Shown one piece after another: positions 11,581 to 25,154 of a DNA stretch of 64,000 nt. The number at the start of each line of letters is the position of its first letter. The first letter of the stretch is position 1. The position numbers and the translations under genes are program-made. Source of the stretch: Blastocystis sp. Blastoise (lineage: Eukaryota > Sar > Bigyra > Opalinata > Blastocystidae); NCBI GenBank assembly GCA_039096225.1, contig JBBPEB010000003.1, forward strand, positions 490,001 to 554,000, written 5' to 3'. The notes under the pieces were generated by a model. The model had not been told where the DNA came from and ran no database searches. It saw only the letters and a list, made by a program, of their open reading frames with translations.

Positions 11581-12011
11581 ATTATATATATATAAAGTGC
11601 TTTTCTAATAAAATATTTTTTTTTAGATTTTTTACAAACTCATTTTTACAACTCCTTTTTTAAAAAACTTATTTCTTTTTCTTGTGCTATACAATTAATG
11701 TTTTCTTTTCATATTTGTAAATAAATAATAAAGTCATCTATAATTGTGTTTCTTTATATACTAATAATTGATACTAGTGGAATCAAAATATTATAAACTA
11801 TTCATACACTAACAAAACATTTCAATAAATACTTAAAAAGAGAAATTATATAGAAGATAATGATATAGTAATAAGGAATAGATAATAAGAACAGAAAAGA
11901 AAAAAAAAAAGAAAAATTACTGTTAGTATAAATAACTAAAGAAAACAAGAATACAAAGAACAATATGTGTTAAAAAAGAAACAAAGTGTATTGTGTAATA
12001 CATGAAAACAG

Positions 12012-12043
<32 letters not shown>

Positions 12044-12967
12044 CGAATACAATTCATAATGAAAATTGAAATAAGAAAACGAATGTAGAATAAATAAAAA
12101 TATAAACTATTTAGTATATAATACAAGAAAGAAGTAGAAATTTATATAGAAACGAACTAAGATGAAATTATATATAATTTTATGTAGAATATATAACTAA
12201 GAAAATTTCTTACAACAAAAATATATATATATATATTTATATTTATTTATATATATACTTTGATCTATATAGAAAGGAGTTAAAAACATCATAACTACTG
12301 TGATGATACTCATATAGATATGTAAAAAAAGTACTATATAAATAAAAATAAAAATAAACATATACATATATATATTAAGAGTAATATTACATAAAAGCAA
12401 TTAGATAATGGATATTATTGATTAAATAAATAATGATTATAAAAATATATAATGAAATTATTAAAAAAAAACAAATATATATAATAATTGTAAAATAAAT
12501 TGCAATTACATATAAATATATGATATAATTAAAAGAAAACTGAATAAATAGAAAACAAGTGTGTAGATATATATATATATATAAACAACAAAGAGATTCA
12601 TAAAATAAATAGATATATAAACTGATGTATAATCGAGTGAATGCAACAAAAATATATATAGAAAGAGCAATTAAAAACAATTTTTAAATATATATAAATA
12701 TATATATATATTTAAAAATAAAATAATTATTAATTAAAAAAAAAAAACAAAAGTTTGTATATTATATATTATATATAGAGAAGACTATTAGGTGTATACA
12801 AAAAAAAATTGTATTATGTTATACTTATATTAATTCTATTGATGACAAAAAATAATTGAGTATACATTAATTAAAAAACAAAATGTAGAGAAAATATATA
12901 TATAAAAGAAATGTATAAAATAAATATTATATTGAATAAAATAAAAAAAGCCATTTATATTCTTATC
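11581..12967. other. 1.4 kb convergent intergenic region
   Basis: This lies between the stop codons of EXD2 (plus) and the TLDc gene (minus). It is strongly A-rich on the plus strand, with TA repeats and scattered AAACAA and AATAAA-like words. The minus-strand ORFs here are Ile/Tyr/Leu low complexity and not credible. It may hold the 3' UTRs of both genes. Confidence 0.5.
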
Positions 12968-15131
<2,164 letters not shown>

Positions 15132-15844
15132 ATTTTTCCTATAAAAAGAAATAATTAATTACGCAATATAATATGCTATATACGATGAATGTATAAGAAT
15201 CTTTATTAAGGAAGAGACAAATAACAATTTAGTATCTGACACATTCTCTTTCTTGTTTGGTTTTATTGAATTCCACGGTTTTATTAGATTCTTCAGTATA
15301 CTTTATATATTTCCATGAATAATATAAAAATGTGTTTTCAATTTTTTATTTCATTCATTTTAGTTATTGTTTGCATTTAATTTTCACTTGTATAACGTTA
15401 ATTCTACTGATTTCTATTAAAACCATCTAAATACAAATGAACAGTGAAAATGGATTAGTATTTTTTTTTATTATTTTCTTGTTAGTTTTCTTTTTAGTAT
15501 TATAATAAAAAATAATAATTGTATCAACATAATGATTTCATTTTGATATATTATCATTCTTCATTATCTGAAAAAATATAGAAAAAAAAATAAATTCACT
15601 ATTTTCATTCACTAATACGTATCTCATTGTTAAAATTTAATCATGATACATATTAAATAAAAAAAATATATTATAACTATAATAAATGATTGAAAAACAA
15701 AAAGAATTAGGTAAAACACACGAAAAAGAAAATAAAAATAGGCAAAAAACAGTTAAAAATGGAAAATAAATACCAATATAAACTCTATATTATTTTAAAA
15801 AACTAACACAAAGCCATTACAATTGAAAATTCATATATATAGCC
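15132..15844. other. Spacer between TLDc gene and NTPCR
   Basis: This is upstream of the TLDc gene and downstream of NTPCR; both are on the minus strand. It is AT-rich with poly-T runs, and I see no ORF or RNA gene. Confidence 0.5.
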
Positions 15845-16390
15845 TTAATGATTCACATGAATTGAATGTTTTTCTAGTATTTCCAATATTTCATGAACCA
15901 TTGAATTTCGATTTTCATACGTGATTGTGACAAGATTCACATTACTCATTTTTTTGATTGTGTCGCCAAAACGATGATGATTCTCTAAGATAGTTCCAAA
16001 AACGATAGCATCACTTTTAAATAAGTTCATTATAGAAGATTTATATTCGTTACTAAGCATTTCCATCTTTCCTATCTCATCAACGACAACGAGAGGACAC
16101 TTTTCACGTAATGCAATATTTATTTCATTAACAATTGTTTTATTTATGTTTTCAATAGACACACCATAGGAGCCTACTTTTGGATAATTCTCTGATACAA
16201 ATTGCGTGGATGATAATATGGATTGTTGTCCTGAAAAGGTGGTGATGCTGAATCCAGATCGTCTACCATTCTCACGTATCTCTCCTGTATAGAATCCTCT
16301 ATAAGGATCTTGAATTCTTTTGCAAACCTCCTGAATAATAGTAGATTTACCTACTCCTGGCTTTCCTGTAAGTAATAAAACATATCCCAT
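15845..16390 (-). CDS. NTPCR: NTPCR/THEP1-family nucleoside triphosphatase
   Basis: A single exon of 181 residues, the usual size for the family (human NTPCR about 190). The Walker A motif GKPGVGKST is at residues 9-17. GFYTGEIRENGRRSGF (about 33-48) is the family-specific segment, and Walker B is VVVDEIGKMEM (about 97-107). The last third fits the THEP1 fold (IVFGTILENHH). The enzyme hydrolyses NTPs; its physiological substrate is not settled. It is transcribed divergently from TBC1D23, with 309 bases between start codons, so the two may share a promoter region. It has no introns, unusual in this window. Confidence 0.92.
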   Translation of the reverse strand: MGYVLLLTGKPGVGKSTIIQEVCKRIQDPYRGFYTGEIRENGRRSGFSITTFSGQQSILSSTQFVSENYPKVGSYGVSIENINKTIVNEINIALREKCPLVVVDEIGKMEMLSNEYKSSIMNLFKSDAIVFGTILENHHRFGDTIKKMSNVNLVTITYENRNSMVHEILEILEKHSIHVNH

Positions 16391-16699
16391 TATCTATATA
16401 TTGCTCATTTAAAACTAAAAAAATCAAATAATTCATTGAACATACTGTATAAATGAATAAGAAGAAAGAACATATCAAATGGAGCTAGCTTTTAGAGAAT
16501 AAGAATCCTTTATAGATGCCGCAAGAATATTAGAATTCCCGTGATCTATATCGGTGAATAGTGGGAATACAATAAGTATGTTTACACTGTATTTTTTTAT
16601 ATTTTTTTTTACTAAACATAATCAATATCTTTTGTTTTATTGAAATGTAAGTTTTCTTCTTGATTAATATATTATTTAGATATTATAGATATTATAAAA
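16391..16699. promoter_or_regulatory. Divergent NTPCR/TBC1D23 promoter region
   Basis: These 309 bases between two divergent start codons include a less AT-rich island at about 16480-16580 (GGAGCTAGC, CCCGTGATC) that stands out from the surroundings. No ORF is seen. Confidence 0.4.
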
Positions 16700-17617
16700 A
16701 TGTCTCAAAAAGAATTATTTGTTGTAGATAGTGACGATGATGACGATTGGGGTGAAGGTATTTTTTTTTATTTATATAGATGAATATTATACGATCTATA
16801 TGCTATTGTACATTAGAATTCAAAGTGATTCCTAATGTTCCTGTTCCTCCAATTCCTATTTCTATGGAAAAAGAGGTACCTAATGTCAATTTACCTCCTG
16901 AAAAACCAGTAAGTCCTACTCCAGAAAAGAAATCAAATGTATGTTAGTTTAGACTATTGTTTTAAACAGTTTTAGAGTTCATTTTATATATATATGTTTT
17001 TAAAAATTAATATATATTTTGAATATATAGATTTTTGAAAAGTATTTAGATGATTCTGAAGAAATACCTGAAGATAATCAAGAAACAAAACAAGCATTGG
17101 AAGAATTAGCTGCTACAATTGAATCAGATTCTACGTTAAGTAGGTTAGTTTTTGCTGTTGTTGTTTATTTATTTATTATGGCTTTGTTTGTTTTATTTTG
17201 TTGCTTTATTTTTTTGTTTTATATATATTATTTATATATATTTATATATAATTTATATGAATTGAATTTCTTCAAACGATATAAAATCGAATATATATAT
17301 ATAGATAAAGATTTTTCATATCCTATAGAGGATCCAATGTCTATAGAGCCAAAAGAGATAGTGAAAACACTTCAAGAGTCTCTTCAATCTCCAGTGAACT
17401 CTCAACCTAAAAACTCACAAGAAAATGAATCTATTCCCATTGTGTATATATATATAGATATATATAAATTATTCTTAAGAGAATAATGAATATGTTTTAC
17501 TTAATTATTTTTTAAATATACTTATAGAAAACGAGAAATTCCTGAGTTGAAAGAAGATATTGAGTTTTCTTTAAAGAAAGAAGTTCTTTTAGAACATCCA
17601 GGTATTTTGTATAGTTT

Positions 17618-17650
<33 letters not shown>

Positions 17651-20600
17651 TGTTGATTATATTCGACGATGTGTTATGAAGACCATGACAATTCCCACGG
17701 ATATTCGTAAAGAAATTTGGTGTTTATTATTAAATGTATAGATAACATATACAATTTTTTTTTAAATATAAATATATAATAATATATATATATATATATA
17801 TATATAGGTAGATATGTCAATGGTGAATGATATGAAGGCAAAATCTACTTGGAATATAGAGATTAATGATTATACACAATATATTCATTATTATATAAAA
17901 GAAAAAGTGAATCAAATTTCTATGGATAATCGTGATTCTGTTACTGAATATTTACAATGGATTACTGATGGATATTTAACCATTACACAATCAGATTTCT
18001 CTCCTTATGTTCTTAATCTTGCTTTACTTCTTCATTCTTATTCATTTCCCCGTGAAACTGCTTTATGTTGCATCTTAAGATTATATGCTAATACCTATAT
18101 AGATGGTAAACATAGTTGTATTTATAGTAATACTGATGGATATAATGCTTTAGATATGCATCAAATGTTTAAATTATTATTAAAATATCATAGTCCTACT
18201 TTATATCATTATTTAAATACTGTCTCTTCCTCATGGTATAATCCTACTTATAAATTTAATGATTATAAAGTATTTAGTTATTATTATTTTGTTGTTTATT
18301 ATAATTATTATATATATTAATATTTATATATTATTATATATTAGTATATTATTATTATATATTAGTATATTATTTTACTTATTATAATTATTATATATTA
18401 ATATATTATTATTATATATTTAGCCTCCAGAGATTCCTCAAGAAGTACCTACTACAACTGGTATATAATAATAAAAACATAATAATAATAAACATAATAA
18501 TGATAACATCTAATAATAAACATAATAATGATAACATCTAATAATATATAATAAATATAATAATAATAAACATAATAATACTTTATATATATAGAAGGTC
18601 CTATAACGCTTCTACAGACTCCTCCTTCTCCTGCTATTCCTCTTCCTGAACTACCTAAATATACTAATGGATTTATTAATACTGATTATTTATATAGAGG
18701 ATATTTATATACTAATTTAGATATAGATGGTTGTGATCGTGAAGTGAATATATATTTATATGATTATATGATTATTGAAGGTAATTGCACTCTTTATTTA
18801 TTTATATATTTGGCTATGCTTCTTGAAAATGAAGATAAATTAGTATATATTAATAAAGAAAATATGGAAATATATCTCAATAATATATATACAAATTATA
18901 AATCAATGGATACTTTTTCACATATCTTATCTTATGCTGTATCTCTTCGTTCTCTTACTCCTGCTACCAGTATTCCCGCGATTCTTTCTCTTTATTCTCA
19001 ATCATCATGCTTAATTCCCAGAAAAGTCGAAGGAAATTATGAAATTTGGAATAAAAGAATGACACTTTTCTATTTTTATTTTAATACATCAAAAATATCA
19101 CGTGTTTCTTCACTTCTTAAACAATGGAATGGTCAAGAGCACGTGTTTGAACAATCTGTTCTTAAAACATATCATGTGTCACGTGTACTTTCACGTGATA
19201 TATACTATATTGATAATGATATGGCTAATGGAAATATTTCTCAATGTATAAGTTTATGTATAAGTCCCGTTGAAATTGTTGAGAAAGTTATTTATAAGAA
19301 AGATAATCGTGATATAGATCATCATTATTTCCTTATTGATCTTCGTGAGGATATAGGTATTCAAAATGGTTATATAGGTATATATATATATATATGTTTT
19401 TGTTTTGCTGTTATTTATTGATCTATATATATATATTAATATATTAAATATTAATTCTATATTATTTATATATATATCTATATATTTATCTATATATATA
19501 TTTATATAGCGAATAGTTTTCAAATAGAACCACAAGTATGGAAGAAACCACTTCAATTAGAAGGATATATGAATACATTAAATACTGTTAAAAATGAAAG
19601 TCATATTGTGTTAGTCCCGTGGGGATGTCCAACAAAAGAAAGAAGAGATGAAGAAAATGAACTTATCTCTTTAGTATACCAGTATGTTATTTATATATTT
19701 TCATTTATTTACATATTTTAATTTATTTAAAAATAATAATATTATTATATTATTATTATTATTATTATATGTAGAAATTTATTTTCGGTTGGTTTTACAT
19801 ATGTGTCTATATGTAAAGATGGTTATTATGGTATTCATGAATATATACGAAAACATAAAGATATTGATTATATATTAGATCATAAGAAGGAGACTTGTCA
19901 AGGTATATTCATAATATATTATAATATTTATTTATGTTCATTATTATATATAAATATATATATATATATATAGTTTGTGCATTTTATAAATATGATGATA
20001 TGCTTAATTTAGCTAAAGAAAAAACAGAACAATTTATTTCTAGTGCTTCTAATACTGTTAGTTCTCTTTCCTCTACTATAAAGAAGCAGTTGCCGACAGA
20101 AGAAGCCACTAAACAAGGACTTAAAACTGTGGGTAAAAAAGCGGGAAATTTATTTACTTCTGCTTATTCTTGGGGATTAAAGCAAAAAGATACTTGGATT
20201 AAAGAAAAAGGTATGCTTTTTTTTTTGTTGTTTCTTTTTATTTTATAATTTATATTATGTTTTTAAATTTTATTTTATTATTATTTTTAGAGAATCGTGA
20301 AAAACAACGAAAGAATAGTAATGTATCTACTCAATCTATAGGTATATATTTTTATAATAGAAATTATTATTATTATTATATTATTTATATTCTTCTTCTT
20401 ATATTATTTATATTCTTCTTCTTATATTATTTAAATTCTTCTTCTTATACTATTTATATTCTTCTTCTTATATTATTTATATTCTTCTTCTTATATTATT
20501 TATTATATTAAACTATTTATATATAGATTCAGCTGTAACAACAACTTCTACTCATTCTACAAATTTTGTTATTGAAGAAGAAGAAGATGATGAAACTGAT

Positions 20601-21135
20601 TTAACACCTGCTCATTTACTCTATTTATCTCTTGTTGAAGGATCCAAATTCTTGAAATCTGGAGATAGTATTGAAACAAAGAAATATACAGATAATGATG
20701 GTATGCTATTTAAAGTTGAAAATGTAACTGCTTTATTTACGAATCTTGAAGAAAATACTATATACTATTATATGCTTTTTGGTGGTCGTTTATTATTATT
20801 GCATTCCGATCCTAATGTATTAGGAAAAGCTATTGTCGTCAATAACTGGCCAGCTGTTCATGTATTTATTTATTATTTTATATATATATATATATATATG
20901 TTTTAATCTATTTATATTTTAATCTATTTATATTTAATAATATTTTTATATAAATATTTTTTTTTTCTAGGTAAAACGTTTGACTTTTATGAAGAATGAT
21001 AAAAATACATTAACTCTTTATATTCTGATTGAAGGTAAGAGTGAAACTGAAATACTTAGAGGAAAGTTTGACGATACAGAACCTTTCGTTACTAAATTAC
21101 AAGTCATTATACAAGAAGAAGAAAAGAGATCTTAA
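16700..21135 (+). CDS. TBC1D23: TBC1D23 homologue (TBC, rhodanese and C-terminal PH-like domains)
   Basis: Many exons with short GT-AG introns. The N-terminus is acidic (VVDSDDDDDWGE). A TBC-like domain follows, spread over exons from about 17560 to 19200, with IPTDIRKEIWCLLLNV at its start. Then comes a rhodanese-like domain around HHYFLIDLRED and IVLVPWGCPTKERRDEE, ending VGFTYVSICKDGYYGIHEYI. A Lys/Ser/Thr linker leads to a C-terminal domain starting LTPAHLLYLSLVEGSKFL, which corresponds to the PH-like domain of TBC1D23. In animals this Golgin-245/97 partner captures endosome-derived vesicles at the trans-Golgi, and its TBC domain lacks GAP residues. I likewise see no arginine or glutamine finger motif here. 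Four CACGTG words cluster in one exon (19099-19197). Confidence 0.92.
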
Positions 21136-21706
21136 ATTATTTAATTTCACTATCCTTAGCTTATTATGATTTTTTATAAATAATATATTTTTGAATTATG
21201 AAGTTTTTTTATACTTTTAATTCAAATTATTTCATTTTTGTCTCCTTATTTACTTTTTTTTTAATATTATTTATGTATTTAAATAGAAATTGGTATAATT
21301 GATACTTGAAACTCATGATTCGTTATAAATAATGACTATTTTACTGTTTTCAAATAAAGAGGAAAAAAGCCACATTCAGATTCTTTCAGGTTTTTTTTTT
21401 TATAAAAACAAAAATCAAGTTAATAATAAGGATACATAAAACAAGAAATGACTGTTAAATAGTACACTAGAATTCGATAAAAGGTACCTAAAAAAAGAAT
21501 TAGGGGGCATATATAGTTATTGAAAAATAGAAAGTTTCCCCTTGTTTTTTTTATATTCTGTAATCAAAAAGTTGATATGAAAGAATCGCGGGAATCCTTG
21601 GATTGTCAGTGATTTTTTGTGAATCTCTATTCTACGACAAGAAACATTAGGTTATTTCTAAATACTATTGATATTTTCTTTCTAATTTTCCAATCTAAGA
21701 AATAAA
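21136..21706. other. Spacer between TBC1D23 and the next gene
   Basis: AT-rich spacer. GAATCGCGGGAATCC near 21580 and GGGGGC near 21503 are GC islands roughly 120-200 bases upstream of the next ATG and could be promoter elements. No gene is seen. Confidence 0.45.
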
Positions 21707-22959
21707 ATGAAGAGTGCTGTATCTAAGACTTCTATGCTTCTTAAGCGTTGCATAAATGTCAATACTACAAGAGCATTATCTGGTTGTACTGCTGCTCCTC
21801 TTTACAAACATCAAAGCAATATGTCTATTGAAGAATTATTTAAGATTGATTCTTTAGATAAAGCTGATATGACTGTATTTATAAACAAATAATTATTTTT
21901 TTGTATTGAATCTTTTATTTTTTTTATTATTATTATTTAAATATTAATTTTTATATCATATCATTTATATGATAGATCTTCCCTCGTGAAAGACAAGGAC
22001 GTGATTGTGCTTTCAACTGGTCTCTTGCTGCTGATTACATTACTGTTTGGAATAATGCTTATAGAAATCCTTCTCTTAATGTATTACGTCAAAGTATTGA
22101 TGGAACTTTAGATGAAAACAAAAATGTTGTTTGTCAAAGAAATTATGCTAATAATTCTGAAGTTTCTTCTGCTATTGGTCGTTTTGATGATTTCCTTGGT
22201 GAAGTATATAAATTAATATATATATTAAAATAAATATTTATCATTATTTGATGTATATTTATGTTATTTGATGTATATTTATGTTATTTAGATTCCATAT
22301 ATATATATATATATATTTTAAATTATAAGTATATATAAATAGGTAAAAGATTATTTATCAGAAGTTCCTGATTTATTTGTTGAAGATGCTGGTGTTGGTT
22401 CTGCTCTTGATTCTCAATTAAAAGTAAGAATGATTACTAATGATTCTGCTACTGCTTATGCTTTCAAATCTATGTTTGTATATATATTTAGAGTTATTAT
22501 ATTCTATGATTATATTCATTATTATTATATTCTATGATTATATTTATTATTATTATATTCTATGATTATTATTCTATTATATATTATGTTTTATAGGAAA
22601 CATTACCTCTTCGTGAACCAATTGAATCTCGTAATCTTTCTATTTATATTGCTCGTGGATTAGATTGTGAACAACCTCTTTCTGTTATTGGTCAAGATGA
22701 TATTAATAAAACTATATCTATTGCTGTTGCTGGTGAAGTCTCTATTGAACATATTTTAGCTGATATAGCTAAAGCCGTTGATGGTATATATAATGTACCT
22801 GTAGCTGCTGATGCTCCTAAACCTACTATATCCAAATGCATTTTACCTTGTAGTTGTGTATATCTTAATAATGAACCTACTCTTATCTTTGGATTATGTG
22901 ATGAATGTACTTCTAAAGCTTTTGAAAATGGAAAACTGTATTTATTTATTTATTTTAGT

Positions 22960-22998
<39 letters not shown>

Positions 22999-23383
22999 TT
23001 TTATTAATTTTATATTTATATTTATTATTATAAGAAAACTATATATATATATATATTATAGTTATGGTTCTAAGAATATTGTTTTATCAAATGATCATAT
23101 ATCAAAATTATGGGGTGGTGCTATGATTCAATCTAATAATACTAAGAAGTCTATCAAACTTAATGATTTTGCATATAATCATCTTAAAACTGCTAATGCT
23201 GAAATCATTCCTAAACAAGTTCTTATTGTCTCTGATAACAATAAATATGTTAGTGAAGATGAATTTAAGAATTATTTAAAGGATAATCATTTCTCTGAAG
23301 ATATGACTGCTTTCATTACAAACACTCTTAAGAATGCTAAGATTGAAACAGTTACTCCTGAAAACTTAAAATCTCAACTTTAA
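21707..23383 (+). CDS. Unrecognised protein, possible organelle-targeted
   Basis: Exons: 21707 to about 21870; 21976-22202; 22344 to about 22477; about 22597-22935; and about 23060-23383, with TAA at 23381-23383. The joined product is roughly 400 residues. Its first ~35 residues (KSAVSKTSMLLKRCINVNTT) are basic, Ser/Thr-rich and lack acids, like a mitochondrial or hydrogenosomal presequence. After it come MSIEELFKIDSLDKADMT, then IFPRERQGRDCAFNWSLAAD, a conserved-looking block at the start of exon 2. Cys motifs CILPCSC and LCDECTSKAF occur in the second half, followed by a Lys-rich C-terminus. I do not recognise the family. Codon use is richer in C-ending codons than the neighbours, which suggests high expression. 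Confidence 0.75.
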
Positions 23384-23691
23384 ATTTATATAACGACTAT
23401 TCTCTCAATTTCTTTTCTTTTTCGAATATTTTATTATCATTTTTTTTTTTAATTTTAATTATTTGCTACGTAATATAATATATCTTAAATACTTTTTTTT
23501 TGAAAACAGACATTTTAGTTATATTTAACAAATAATTTTACTACGTATTTTTAAAAACAATCAAATATTAAATAATTCCTATAACAAATAACATTTTTTT
23601 TTTGTTAAAAAAACTAGAAATAATTTATTTTATAAATCTATCTATTTACCAACTTTATTTTTTTTTTTTTAAATATAGATAAAACTAGAAT
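23384..23691. other. Spacer of 308 bases
   Basis: Extremely AT-rich, with several T8-T12 runs; no ORF. It separates two plus-strand genes. Confidence 0.5.
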
Positions 23692-24217
23692 ATGGATAAT
23701 GAACAATTATATGCTATCACTCCCATCACTCATTGCATGCACGATGCTAAATGTGTTGTTCCAAATTGTTATTATAAATTGAAATCGATTTTTTCGACAA
23801 AAAATAATTGCCATTGTTGTAAATGTTACAAAACTGAGAATCTATGGATATGTTGTGGTTGTTTACAATTATTTTGTGGTCGTGATCAAAACCGACATAT
23901 GATAATACATGCTCAACTGACAGATCACACAATATGTTGTAGTGTAGAAGATCTCTCTTTCTGGTGTTTTGGTGAAACAGATGATTGTGTCGGTTGCGAC
24001 TATTATATCGATGAAGTATGATTTTTTTAAATATATATACATATATATATCAATATTTTAATACTCTATATTATACTATTTAATTAATATAGTTCACAAA
24101 TCCACATATTAATGAAATATATAGATATTTAATTGATGTATGCTATTTTTATTATTATTAATTCTATAATTCTATATATAGATACGTGAAAGTTTAGAAA
24201 ACGAAACAAAGGAATAA
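23692..24217 (+). CDS. Small stand-alone ZnF-UBP protein
   Basis: Three exons (23692-24015, about 24093-24137 and 24182-24217) give about 134 residues, almost all of it one ubiquitin-specific-protease-type zinc finger. The features appear in order: CMHDAKC, then CHCCKCYKTENLWICCGC, LFCGRDQNRHMIIHAQLTDH, and SFWCFGETDDCVGCDYYI. The CGR, H-x3-H and WC-F positions match the ZnF-UBP fold that binds the free C-terminal Gly-Gly of ubiquitin in HDAC6, USP5 and BRAP. No catalytic domain accompanies it, so it may act as a ubiquitin sensor or adaptor. The R of CGR is kept; the usual aromatic after it (CGRY) is replaced by D. Confidence 0.85.
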
Positions 24218-24303
24218 TCAATTCTATTTATATAGAGACAAAACAAAATAAATAACATTTTTATATAAAAATATTTATTGTTTATATAATTAATAAATAA
24301 TTT

Positions 24304-24895
24304 TTATATATCATCATGATCTATAATGATAATATTTTTTGATGTATCTTTTGTAGGTACTTTATTTTGTTCTTGAACTTCTTCTTGTTGACTTTTAACG
24401 AATTCTTCTATATTTACAGCAGGTTTCATTTTAATAGACTCAATCTTTGCCTTCATTAATTCTTTTTCATCTGTAATTTCTGACTGTTCTTTTTGTTGCT
24501 TAGCTAATCGTTTCTTTTCCTTCTTTCTTCTTCGAAGATCAGCATTCTTTTTAGTTTTTGCTTCACATTCTTCCTTATTTTTTCGTATACGTTCTTCAAA
24601 TTCTCTTTGTTTCTCATCTTTTTCTTCCTCTTTCTTCATACTCTCTAAACGATCTAATTCAACATATTTTGCACGACGATAAATATCAAATGAAGAACTA
24701 TTCGCACCAGCTACACTACTGAAACGATTCTTCACTTTTTCTACTGCAAAGGCTGTTTTCAATTTTTCTTCATTTGTTTGTGGTGCTTGAGTTTGATTAC
24801 CTGTTGGAATAAATCTGGAACGATCACTTACTACATAAAACTTATTTACTATAATCTATTAATATTCACTTACTTGGATAATCAGGTCTTGACAT
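24304..24895 (-). CDS. PRKRIP1: PRKRIP1-like spliceosome-associated protein
   Basis: Two exons: a first exon coding MSRPDYP and a main exon starting ISDRSRFIPTGNQ, separated by a GTAAGT...TATGTAG intron. The total is about 180 residues, the length of PRKRIP1 (184 in human). The core FSSVAGANSSSFDIYRRAKY matches the conserved segment (SSAGAGSGEFHVYR in animals). It is followed by a long, highly charged helix (about residues 70-135, E/K/R) including REFEERIRKNKEECEAKTKK. PRKRIP1 sits in the catalytic C* spliceosome as a long helix bridging U2 snRNP and the active site. The C-terminus IIIIDHDDI is unusual. The gene is convergent with the ZnF-UBP gene, with only 86 bases between stop codons. Confidence 0.88.
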
Positions 24896-25154
24896 TGGTA
24901 AAGTTATTTAATATTTAATAAATAATTCAAATAATCACAAATTTCTCACTTGGATTCTGTCAGAAAAACTATTTTTCAGTGATTTTTTTTTTACTTTTTA
25001 AATATTTAAATATCTTTGCTTCTTATTGAATTAACAAGATGATTTATATTTGCAATCCAATTTAAGTGTATAAAGAAGCAACAAAATGATTAAAAAGTAA
25101 AGAATTATTAATTATAAAAAAGAAAATAAAATCTGTGAGAAATAGAATGAATCT

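Noticed and set aside
11923-12680. Several 60-100 residue minus-strand ORFs
   Set aside because: Ile/Tyr/Leu-rich low-complexity readings of TA repeats in a convergent intergenic region, with no domain or splice support.
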